Origin: Balneolaceae bacterium
GTDB taxonomy: Bacteria; Bacteroidota; Rhodothermia; Balneolales; Cyclonatronaceae
DNA length: 38,951 nucleotides
Assembly: GCA_007694035.1 (NCBI GenBank)
Contig: RECM01000150.1
Span: 1 to 38,951 of the forward strand
Reading direction: 5' to 3'
The notes under the pieces are model-generated. The model did not search any database. It was given only the letters and a program-made list of their open reading frames with translations, and was not told the DNA's origin. The translations under genes were made by a program, and so were the position numbers. Within the stretch, counting starts at the first letter, position 1, and every line of letters starts with the position of its first letter. Below are positions 16,659 through 24,529 of this stretch, in pieces.

Positions 16659-18170
16659 ATGATCTCTCTCATCTCCCCTTTCCTGAACCACTCACAATCC
16701 AGGCCAGATGCTCCGGCATTGATTGACCGGGGCGGACATGTAATTACCTACGGCGAATTGTACGTACGGGCTTGCCGTCAGCAGAAATTATTACGCCGGA
16801 ATGGTGTTAGGCAGGGAAGCAAGGTTTTGGTGGCCGTACCCATGTCGCCGGATTTATATGCCTGCCTGATCGCATTGCTGGGTTTGGGAGCGGTCTCCAT
16901 ATTTCTGGATCCCTGGCTCGGAGGGCGGACCATGAACCGTATCATCCGGAAAGTGCAGCCCGACGTGCTGCTCGCCACGCCGAAACTGCGAATGCTCTCA
17001 ATGCTGATGCCGGCCTCACACAATATCCCTCACAGAATTTCACCCGCGATTGGCCACGATACTACAACCGACTTAACGGATAGCGTGCCGGATGAAGAGG
17101 ATACAGCTCTTGTTACATTCACCGGCGGCACTTCGACCGGAAAACCGGCGGGAATCCGGCGCACTTACGGCATACTGAACGCCCAGTTAAACTCGCTGCA
17201 GTACTTGCTCAAAACCGGTCAGCACATCCGTAGCTTCACCCATTATCCGGTATTCGGTCTGCTGGACCTTGCCCTGGGCAACACATTGATCATTCCGGAC
17301 TTCAACCTGCTGAAACTGCATAAAGTCGGCGCGCAACAGCTTGTTGAACAACTCGCGACATCCCGGGCCGACCGCCTGATCTGTTCACCCCTGCTGCTTC
17401 GAAAAGTGATGGAGCATACCGATAAAACACGCATTAACCTGTCCATTACCTCCATATTCTGCGGTGGAGCCAGAGTTTCGCGGCTTTTGGCCCGAAACAC
17501 TCTGCAAACATTCGGCCCTGTCGCAGCTACAGCCATCTACGGTTCCTCGGAAGCAGAACCGATTGCCCACACCTCTTTCGAGACACTTGCCGGCAGTGAT
17601 CACGATCCGCTGGAGGGTGTTCTTTGCGGATCACCTGTTGATGAAGTGAATTTACGTACGCTGCCGGTTGGTGAAAATCCGGAGGCACTCCGGAATGCTG
17701 CAGGGAATTCATCCCGGCCTGGCGAGATTATCGTCAGTGGCGATCACGTTGCACGCGATTACTATATGGATGAAGAAGACCGTTTCAGCCACAGCAAGAT
17801 TAAGGACGAAAACGGAACCATCTGGCACCGAACTGGTGATGTGGGCACCCTGAAAAATAATATCATCTACCTGATGGGTCGCCGTGAGGGCATCATCACC
17901 TATAAAAATGAGAAATTTTACCCTTATCCTGTAGAGGAGTATTTCGAAGTTCATTACCTGTATACCGACCTGGCATATCTTCAGGATACGGAGGGTCGTT
18001 GCTGCTTCTGCCTGGGGAGCGGTATTAAAGGTGATAACTCCGAAATAAGAAAATCATTCAGGAAAATCGGTTATCCTCTCGACCGGATACATCTCTTCAG
18101 GAAACCGTTGCCACGCGATGCCAGGCACCGCAGTAAACTTCTTGAGACTGAGTTAAGGAAATGGATATGA
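16659..18170 (+). CDS. AMP-forming adenylating enzyme, OleC-like (ANL superfamily)
   Basis: 503 residues. It activates a carboxylate with ATP. The ANL motifs are present: P-loop TGGTSTGKPAG (155-165), YGSSEAEP (294-301), RTGD (391-394), the hinge region GRREGIITYKNEK (407-419) and the C-terminal catalytic lysine at about Lys493 in RHRSKLLETEL. Two blocks, FLDPWLG (82-88) and HYPVFGLLDLALG (195-207), resemble the olefin beta-lactone synthetase OleC group more than acetyl- or long-chain acyl-CoA synthetases. No OleA, OleB or OleD is near. The substrate may be a fatty acid, a hydroxy acid or an amino acid. It lies between the GNAT and UbiA genes, 42 bases before the latter, so it is probably in the same transcript. 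Confidence 0.88.
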   Translation: MISLISPFLNHSQSRPDAPALIDRGGHVITYGELYVRACRQQKLLRRNGVRQGSKVLVAVPMSPDLYACLIALLGLGAVSIFLDPWLGGRTMNRIIRKVQPDVLLATPKLRMLSMLMPASHNIPHRISPAIGHDTTTDLTDSVPDEEDTALVTFTGGTSTGKPAGIRRTYGILNAQLNSLQYLLKTGQHIRSFTHYPVFGLLDLALGNTLIIPDFNLLKLHKVGAQQLVEQLATSRADRLICSPLLLRKVMEHTDKTRINLSITSIFCGGARVSRLLARNTLQTFGPVAATAIYGSSEAEPIAHTSFETLAGSDHDPLEGVLCGSPVDEVNLRTLPVGENPEALRNAAGNSSRPGEIIVSGDHVARDYYMDEEDRFSHSKIKDENGTIWHRTGDVGTLKNNIIYLMGRREGIITYKNEKFYPYPVEEYFEVHYLYTDLAYLQDTEGRCCFCLGSGIKGDNSEIRKSFRKIGYPLDRIHLFRKPLPRDARHRSKLLETELRKWI

Positions 18171-18212
18171 CCACAGATTATTAATCACAGATTCACCATT
18201 TGGCGGATACCA

Positions 18213-19121
18213 TTGAACCGTGCCCAGGAACATAGATCAGCACAACATACCGGCAGTATACCGGTCCGGGTAAAACTGTGGCGCTACCAGAAAGAACGCT
18301 TTCCGGTTATCCTCTATGCCCTGCTCATACTGCTCACGCTGCTTACCGCGGGATTCGACCACCTGAAATCTGTTTCATTCGATATTATACCGGCGTTTCT
18401 GCTGTTCATGCTGTTTTTCTGGCGGCTGAGGCTATTTGATGAGATCAAGGATTATGAGCAGGACCTGAAGTGGCGCCCGGAGCGTATCGTAGCCCGTGGT
18501 GAGATTACACTCCCGGAAATTAAAACCTGGCTGGGCGTCACTGTCGTGCTTGAGATTGCTCTGCTCTTTTTCCTGCCTGTTAACGTGGTAATCTGGTATG
18601 CTGCCACCGCTTTCTACTCCCTGTTGATGTTTTACGAATTCTTTGCACATACGTGGCTTAACAGGCATTTTATCGTATACGGACTCAGCCATATCGTGAT
18701 TATGCTTCCCCTTGCAATGGCCATGAGAGGGGTGTTTATCGATCCACTGTACGATGAAACCGGACTGGTGCTGGCAGGCGGAATTCTGGGGATGTCGTAT
18801 GTTCTGGAGACCGGACGTAAACTTTGCCGGGAGCATGAGGAACAGAAAGGTGTAGAAACCTACTCATCCAGGCTGGGTATCATAGCAGCAGTACTCTGGC
18901 TTATAGCCTGGATCGTGATTACCCATGTCTGCTTTTTCCTTGCCATACAATCTGCACAGGTATGGATTGCTGTAACCGGTGTGCTGATGGTACTCATTGT
19001 GGCGATCCGGGTAACCCTGACCAATGCACCCCTGCGGGGATTCATGGAAAATCTTATCGGTGTCTATATGCTGGTCTTTTATGCAGGTGTAATCGGAATC
19101 ACGATATTCAACGCATCATAA
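18213..19121 (+). CDS. UbiA-family membrane prenyltransferase
   Basis: 302 residues with about eight hydrophobic segments. The first Mg-diphosphate motif reads RLFDEIKDYEQD (Asp76, Asp80, Asp84), followed by RPERIVARG (88-96), the analogue of the usual RPxxxG turn. The second motif is not the classical DxxxD; it is ETGRKLCREHEEQKGVETYS (199-218), which is the E-x-x-R-K / G-V-E-T-Y-S version of one UbiA subgroup. It should transfer a polyprenyl group in the inner membrane to an acceptor that cannot be named. The only in-frame start that keeps the N-terminus is TTG at 18213, with GGCGG just upstream; no ATG or GTG is available before the first helix. The gene ends six bases before the PEP-synthase-like gene. 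Confidence 0.88.
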   Translation: MNRAQEHRSAQHTGSIPVRVKLWRYQKERFPVILYALLILLTLLTAGFDHLKSVSFDIIPAFLLFMLFFWRLRLFDEIKDYEQDLKWRPERIVARGEITLPEIKTWLGVTVVLEIALLFFLPVNVVIWYAATAFYSLLMFYEFFAHTWLNRHFIVYGLSHIVIMLPLAMAMRGVFIDPLYDETGLVLAGGILGMSYVLETGRKLCREHEEQKGVETYSSRLGIIAAVLWLIAWIVITHVCFFLAIQSAQVWIAVTGVLMVLIVAIRVTLTNAPLRGFMENLIGVYMLVFYAGVIGITIFNAS

Positions 19122-19127
19122 AGGCCC

Positions 19128-21800
19128 ATGAAACCGACCTCCACATCACACAGCGATATACAGGCCGGCGGCAAAGGCTCCCGCCTGCTGCAGATGCAAA
19201 TGGCGGGTTTCCGTGTCCCGCCACTCAGAATAGTACCCCCCTCATTTCAACTGAACTGGCTGCACAGGCTGGATCTGGTTACCGACTACATCCGCTATTT
19301 TAAAAGTGAAGAGCCGGCCGGCAATCTGATCGGTAAGCTGAAGAAATCCCGGTGGACCGATCAGGAAACCGAACAGATTCTGGCACTTTACCGCGAGGTG
19401 AGCGATGATGGTAAATACCCTGTATCGGTACGCTCGTCCGGATTAATGGAAGATCTTCCCGGATATTCTTTCGCCGGCCAGTATGAAACCGTGCTCAACA
19501 TCACCAGCGGGGATGATGTATCCGAGGCAGTCCGGACCTGTTTGATATCGCCCCTGAATGAACGGATTCGGGAATACATCCGCTACCACCACTTGCAGGA
19601 TGTTTTCCGCCCGTGGATGGCCCTTGTAATCCAGAGAATGGTTTCGGGCGAGACCTCAGGTGTGCTCTTTTCCTGGAATGTGACCGCGCAAAAACCGGGT
19701 TTTGTGGTAAGTGCCGGCTACGGGCTTGGCGAGGGTGTGGTTTCGGGTAAAGTGGAAACGGATGAATGGGTATTTGATGAAAACAGGAACCTGATCAACC
19801 GGACGATTGCCAGTAAGACCAACCGAATGATCAGCCGAAGCGATGGCAGTGTTATGTTGGAAAACGTACCCGGCAAGGAGCAGGATGAACCCTGTATTTC
19901 AGAAATCCGGATGCGGACACTGCTGGATGAGGGCCAAAAACTGACTGACCATTTCGGGAAGCCACAGGATGTGGAATTCACCATCGCCGGTGGTGAGCTG
20001 TATCTGCTGCAATCCAGGGATGTAACCCGCATCGATCAAAACGGTCAGAAGGTCATTTTCGACAATTCCAATATTGTAGAGAGCTACTCGGGCGTAACTA
20101 CGCCATTGACCTATACATTCATTCGTCCGGCCTATGAGCAGGTTTACCGGCAGTTTTTCGATCTGATGGGGGTCAGGCCAAAGCAGATTGACAACCGGCG
20201 GCGGGATTTTGCCACAATGGTCACCTGGATCGACGGCCGGGTTTTTTACAATATGAATTCATGGTTCAGGGTACTCTCCCTGCTGCCCGGATACCAGTTT
20301 AACCGGTCGGCCATGGAAGATATGATGGGTGTTCGCGACAAGGGCAATTTTGAACACATCGAAACTCCGCCATCCTATACAGGACTCAAAAAGCTGACCC
20401 ACGGACTGCCTCAGATCTTGTACCTGATTTACCGGCTGATCCGCAATATTGTTCTGAGCCAGCGGATCACAGACCGGTTCAACCATCTGTTTCATACGAT
20501 TTTTGATGACCTGGAACAGCAATCCCTTGACGCGTATAACTCCGTCGATCTGGCCAATCTCTACTGGAAACTCGAGGAGGAACTGCTGAAGAACTGGAAA
20601 GCACCCATAGTCACAGATTTCAATGCCATGATCTTTCATGGTATGCTGAAAAAGCTGTCCGAAAAGTGGCTGCCGGATGAGAAAAAGGGACTCACCAATG
20701 ATCTGCTGGTGGGTCTTGGCAATGTGGAGAGCGCCGAACCCACCCGGCTGCTGGTAAAAATGGCGGAAACCTGCCGTGAACACCCGGAAATAGTCGAGAA
20801 GCTCAACCTGCTGGATCATGAGGAAGTGGCCGTCCGCTATTTGGTCGATCCCGATTTTGATCCCATCCGCGGCATGATTGAAGACTATTTGAGCCGGTTT
20901 GGGTACCGCTGTATTGGAGAGTTGAAACTCGAAGAGAGCACGGTACGCGACAATCCGGCCTTTCTGTTCCGTATGATCTGGCATTTTCTGCAATCTGGTA
21001 CCACCAACTCGGGCATGGAAGAGCAGGAAATGAAGAAACGCGCACAGGCAGAGGCCGATCTGAAAAACCATCTTGGCGGGTTCCGCCGTCTTTTCTACCG
21101 CCAGGTACTCAATCAGGCAAGGAAACACATCCGCAACCGCGAAGACCTGCGATTTAACCGAACCCGCATCTTCGGCAAGATCCGTGAAATATTCCGCGGT
21201 ATTGGCCGTGAAATGGCCGCCAACAAGCTTATTGATGATCCCAAAGATGTGTTCTACCTCACCCGCGATGAACTGCTCGGCTATACCGATGGCACGTCGC
21301 TGGTGCGTGATCATAAAAAACTGATCGCACTCAGAAAAGAGGAGCGGAAGCTAAACCAGACCCAGCAAGTCGAAGATCATTTTGAAACCCGGGGAGCCGT
21401 AATGGTAGCCAGGGATCAGTGGCTGAGAAGAGAACCACAAAACACCGACGGTCTGCGTTCTCTGAAGGGAACAGCCTGCTCACCGGGCCGCGTAAAGGGA
21501 GAAGTCATAGTAGTACGTTCGCCGGCCGATCAGATTGATGTTCGGGGCAAAATTATGGTGGCCGAGCAGACCGATCCGGGATGGGTACCCCTGTTTCCGC
21601 TGGTATCGGGACTGCTGGTTGAACGGGGCGGATTGCTCTCACATTCGGCTGTTGTTGGCCGGGAAATGGGCATTCCTACCGTCGTAGGCCTGCGCTACCT
21701 CACCCAGATCCTGAACAGCGGCGATCTGGTCGAAATGGATGGGTCAACCGGGGAAGTTACCATACTGAACCGGAAGGATGCGGACGAGAACAAATCCTGA
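19128..21800 (+). CDS. PEP-synthase/rifampin-phosphotransferase-like dikinase
   Basis: 890 residues. An N-terminal ATP-grasp (PPDK_N) domain spans about 14-305: GGKGSRL (14-20), VRSSGLMEDLPGYSFAGQYE (101-120), VQRMVSGETSGVLFS in register, and LYLLQSRDVT at its end. A helical middle domain follows, then a C-terminal phosphohistidine swivelling domain with GGLLSHSAVVGREMGIPTVVG, where His839 is the catalytic residue. The TIM-barrel PEP/pyruvate domain of true PEP synthase is missing, so the order and length match rifampin phosphotransferase. It should move the beta-phosphate of ATP to His839 and then to a small hydroxyl acceptor, giving AMP and Pi. The start has AAAGG overlapping the UbiA stop. 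Acceptor unknown; a cluster intermediate is the likely one (inference). Confidence 0.9.
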   Translation: MKPTSTSHSDIQAGGKGSRLLQMQMAGFRVPPLRIVPPSFQLNWLHRLDLVTDYIRYFKSEEPAGNLIGKLKKSRWTDQETEQILALYREVSDDGKYPVSVRSSGLMEDLPGYSFAGQYETVLNITSGDDVSEAVRTCLISPLNERIREYIRYHHLQDVFRPWMALVIQRMVSGETSGVLFSWNVTAQKPGFVVSAGYGLGEGVVSGKVETDEWVFDENRNLINRTIASKTNRMISRSDGSVMLENVPGKEQDEPCISEIRMRTLLDEGQKLTDHFGKPQDVEFTIAGGELYLLQSRDVTRIDQNGQKVIFDNSNIVESYSGVTTPLTYTFIRPAYEQVYRQFFDLMGVRPKQIDNRRRDFATMVTWIDGRVFYNMNSWFRVLSLLPGYQFNRSAMEDMMGVRDKGNFEHIETPPSYTGLKKLTHGLPQILYLIYRLIRNIVLSQRITDRFNHLFHTIFDDLEQQSLDAYNSVDLANLYWKLEEELLKNWKAPIVTDFNAMIFHGMLKKLSEKWLPDEKKGLTNDLLVGLGNVESAEPTRLLVKMAETCREHPEIVEKLNLLDHEEVAVRYLVDPDFDPIRGMIEDYLSRFGYRCIGELKLEESTVRDNPAFLFRMIWHFLQSGTTNSGMEEQEMKKRAQAEADLKNHLGGFRRLFYRQVLNQARKHIRNREDLRFNRTRIFGKIREIFRGIGREMAANKLIDDPKDVFYLTRDELLGYTDGTSLVRDHKKLIALRKEERKLNQTQQVEDHFETRGAVMVARDQWLRREPQNTDGLRSLKGTACSPGRVKGEVIVVRSPADQIDVRGKIMVAEQTDPGWVPLFPLVSGLLVERGGLLSHSAVVGREMGIPTVVGLRYLTQILNSGDLVEMDGSTGEVTILNRKDADENKS

Positions 21801-21903
21801 ACTCTCACCCCGGGACATCACAGAAATAGAAATATCAAACAGAAACGTACATCAGATAAAAGTAATAAGTTAACATCAGCCTGAAAAAATCAATTTAAAC
21901 CGG

Positions 21904-23016
21904 ATGAGTGAGCAACAGTTAACCAGCGAAAAATCCTTTCAGCAGTTACTCTATGCCCAGTGCTGGGAAGATCCCCTTCTTAACCAGAGGGGGCTTGCAC
22001 TGCAGGGTGGTGAAACCGTTGCAGCTATTTGCTCGGCCGGCGATAATGTGTTTGCGCATCTGCTTGATGATCCCGAAACGGTCTATGCGGTTGATTTAAA
22101 CCCATCACAGATTGCTGCTGCCCGGCTCAAAATGCAGGCATTCATGAACCTGGACTGGGAACAGGTTGTCGCTTTTTTAGGCCTGGAAGAGAGCCATGAC
22201 CGCATGGAGACATACCGGTTGCTGATGGGCGACCTTCCCGATGAAGATCGTACGTACTGGAACGCCCATCAGAACCTGATCGGGCGGGGCATTATTCACT
22301 GCGGTAAATTCGAGGGCTATTTTCACAAATTTCAGAAATTTGTATTGCCGTTTACCCACAGCAAAAAAGTGCGGTTACAGCTTTTCGAGCCAAAATCTGC
22401 ATTGGAACGGGCCCGGTTTTATGATTCAAAATGGGACAACTTCCGCTGGCGCATGTTGTTCAGGCTGTTTTTCAACCAGCGGGTTATGTCGCGGTTTGGC
22501 CGCAGCAAGGCCCATTTTGCCCATGTTGGCGACGGCGACATCACCAGGCAGTTCCTGAGTCGGTCGCGAATGGCCATGGTGGAGCTCGACCCGTCTCAAA
22601 ACTGCTTTATGCAGTATATGATCCATGCCCGCTACCTGAACAGGCAAAGCTACCCCGAATACCTGAAACGAGAACATTTTGACACTATCCGTTCACGTCT
22701 GGACCGGGTCAGGTTCATCTCCGCCAGTCTGGGTGGATTTCTTTCGACATGTGATTCCGGCACCGTCGACGCGTGGAACCTCTCCGATATCTTCGAATAC
22801 CTGGATGAAGAGACCTTCAGGAACATCAGCGATGAAATACACAGGGTCTCCCGGAACGGAGCCCGCTGCAGTTACTGGAATCTGCTCGTGAGGCGGCGAA
22901 TGTCGGACATTTCCCCCGGGAAATTCCGTCATCATAAAGAGACATCCCACGACCTGTGGATGCAGGACCGGGCGTTTGTGTATGGAGATTACATATTGGA
23001 AAACGTGCAAAAATGA
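21904..23016 (+). CDS. BtaA-like 3-amino-3-carboxypropyl transferase (DUF3419)
   Basis: 370 residues of the DUF3419 family, whose characterised member BtaA moves the 3-amino-3-carboxypropyl group of S-adenosylmethionine to diacylglycerol to make the homoserine ether headgroup of betaine lipids. The family opening YAQCWEDP (17-24) is intact. The SAM fold follows, with AAICSAGDN (40-48) and VYAVDLNPSQIAAA (60-73). It is shorter than many BtaA proteins and has no fused BtaB-like methyltransferase; no separate BtaB lies in the window. The stop TGA overlaps the ATG of the next gene (ATGA at 23013-23016), implying translational coupling. Aminocarboxypropyl transfer is the family expectation; the lipid acceptor here is unproven. 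Confidence 0.9.
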   Translation: MSEQQLTSEKSFQQLLYAQCWEDPLLNQRGLALQGGETVAAICSAGDNVFAHLLDDPETVYAVDLNPSQIAAARLKMQAFMNLDWEQVVAFLGLEESHDRMETYRLLMGDLPDEDRTYWNAHQNLIGRGIIHCGKFEGYFHKFQKFVLPFTHSKKVRLQLFEPKSALERARFYDSKWDNFRWRMLFRLFFNQRVMSRFGRSKAHFAHVGDGDITRQFLSRSRMAMVELDPSQNCFMQYMIHARYLNRQSYPEYLKREHFDTIRSRLDRVRFISASLGGFLSTCDSGTVDAWNLSDIFEYLDEETFRNISDEIHRVSRNGARCSYWNLLVRRRMSDISPGKFRHHKETSHDLWMQDRAFVYGDYILENVQK

Positions 23017-24482
23017 CAATTGACGAATTGACGACAATCGAGTGGTTCGAAGCCGGAATTATCTCGCTGGCAATATTGTCACTGATGGTTATATCCCAGA
23101 TTATCAGTGTAAAAACCACGATAAATAAGGAATACACCCGCAAGCTGGTGCATTTTGGTGCTGGCTGCATTGTCTGCCTGTTCCCTTTCGTATTTGAATC
23201 GCTGGGTAGTGTTTTTCTGCTGAGTTCGGTATTTCTGGTGATCATGGCAGGCAGTAAAATGCAGCATAAACTGGATGCCGTTCATGAAATCGGGAGGGTA
23301 TCGGCCGGGGCCTTTTTGTACCCGGTAGCCGTGTTCATCATCTTCTGGTTCTCTGGTGGTGATTGGCTCTATTTTCTGGTACCCATGCTGCTTCTCACAA
23401 TATCGGATGCCGCCGCCGCGATTATCGGTAAAGAGTATGGATATATCCAGTATTCAGTAAACCGGCAGACCCGCTCTCTTGAAGGATCCTTCAATTTTTT
23501 CATGATCAGTTTCGTGGTGGTACTCATCCCGGTGCTGCTGTCGCACCAGGTGCAAAACGAGAGTGCGATATTGCTGGCACTGCAGCTGGCCCTGCTGATT
23601 ACCGCCATCGAGTCGGTGAGTGTGTACGGTATAGACAATCTTTTAATACCCGTGGTTGGCTTTGTGGGGTTGTTCTACCTGATGCCTATGGAACCGGCGA
23701 GGCTGATCACCCACATCAGCATACTGGTTTCGGCTTTTATTATACTGCTTGCCGTAAACAAGTGGAAACAGCTCACCATCTCGGGTATCATCGGTTTGTC
23801 GCTCATGCTATACGCGATCTATTCCTGGGGTGGGTGGCACTGGCTGATACCCTCCGTCTGGTACTGCCTCACGTTCAACCTCGGTGTTAAACTGACCGGC
23901 TTCAACCGTCGATCTCTCACAGTGTTATCAAGGGAAAAATCGAACGGACTTTATGAAATATCGGCGGTATTCCATTTATCTGCTGTACCCCTGTTTGTAC
24001 TCGTACTCAACCTGGTATATCCGGCGCCCTATTACTTCAGCCTGTTTATTGCACTGGTGGGTGTGGCCACAGCGATATCCTACTATCAATTCACACCTTA
24101 CGTACTTAAAAAATACCGGGTATCGTCTGTTCCGCGGAAATCAAAACGGTCTCAATTCTTCCGGTTCGCCATAAGTATGATGGGTACATCCGTCATTTAT
24201 GGGCTGGCGGTTCTGAGTGGCAGGGAACTGATGCACAGTATCTGGTCCCAGATCACCGTATCTATGGCGGGAATTCTGTTGATGATCTTCTTTCACCGCT
24301 ACATCATTAAACGATACCGTTGCATGCATTGCGACAGAAAGGTTGTTACACCGGTCCACTGCGGCGAAGATGCCGAACCAATTTCGGGCTATCGTATAAT
24401 CGGAATGTGGCAGGGTGTTTTCCTGACCATGCTGCTCATGGCACTTCTGATGGTGGCTATAAACAGAATGGGCATTGTATAA
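23013..24482 (+). CDS. Dolichol/phytol kinase-like integral membrane protein with Cys-rich tail
   Basis: 489 residues, about a dozen hydrophobic segments. The N-terminal ~200 residues match the CTP-dependent dolichol/phytol/diacylglycerol kinase family: a basic turn ending YTRKLVHFGAGC, and later the nucleotide-site block ISDAAAAIIGKEYG followed by QTRSLEGSFNFF (the usual SDAxAxxxG...KSxEGS). The second half is unlike those kinases: more membrane helices, then a soluble CMHCDRKVVTPVHC stretch (Cys437, Cys440, His449, Cys450) that looks like a small metal-binding knuckle, and a last helix. I took the ATG at 23013, overlapping the BtaA-like stop; a longer frame from 22956 is less likely. It would phosphorylate a lipid alcohol such as a prenol or diacylglycerol (family-level inference). 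Confidence 0.85.
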   Translation: MTIDELTTIEWFEAGIISLAILSLMVISQIISVKTTINKEYTRKLVHFGAGCIVCLFPFVFESLGSVFLLSSVFLVIMAGSKMQHKLDAVHEIGRVSAGAFLYPVAVFIIFWFSGGDWLYFLVPMLLLTISDAAAAIIGKEYGYIQYSVNRQTRSLEGSFNFFMISFVVVLIPVLLSHQVQNESAILLALQLALLITAIESVSVYGIDNLLIPVVGFVGLFYLMPMEPARLITHISILVSAFIILLAVNKWKQLTISGIIGLSLMLYAIYSWGGWHWLIPSVWYCLTFNLGVKLTGFNRRSLTVLSREKSNGLYEISAVFHLSAVPLFVLVLNLVYPAPYYFSLFIALVGVATAISYYQFTPYVLKKYRVSSVPRKSKRSQFFRFAISMMGTSVIYGLAVLSGRELMHSIWSQITVSMAGILLMIFFHRYIIKRYRCMHCDRKVVTPVHCGEDAEPISGYRIIGMWQGVFLTMLLMALLMVAINRMGIV

Positions 24483-24529
24483 ACCGGATTCATAAATGTA
24501 AATCCACCAAATTTCCGAAGCTTAACTAT

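Noticed and set aside
16659-18170. Long-chain olefin (Ole) pathway
   Set aside because: OleA, OleB and OleD are absent, and the other cluster genes do not fit that pathway.
20259-21314. Long antisense frame (351 codons) within the PEP-synthase-like gene
   Set aside because: It lies wholly opposite a gene with intact family motifs, and its protein shows no motif.
21904-23016. Complete betaine-lipid (DGTS) pathway
   Set aside because: Only the BtaA-like half is present; no BtaB methyltransferase is in the window.
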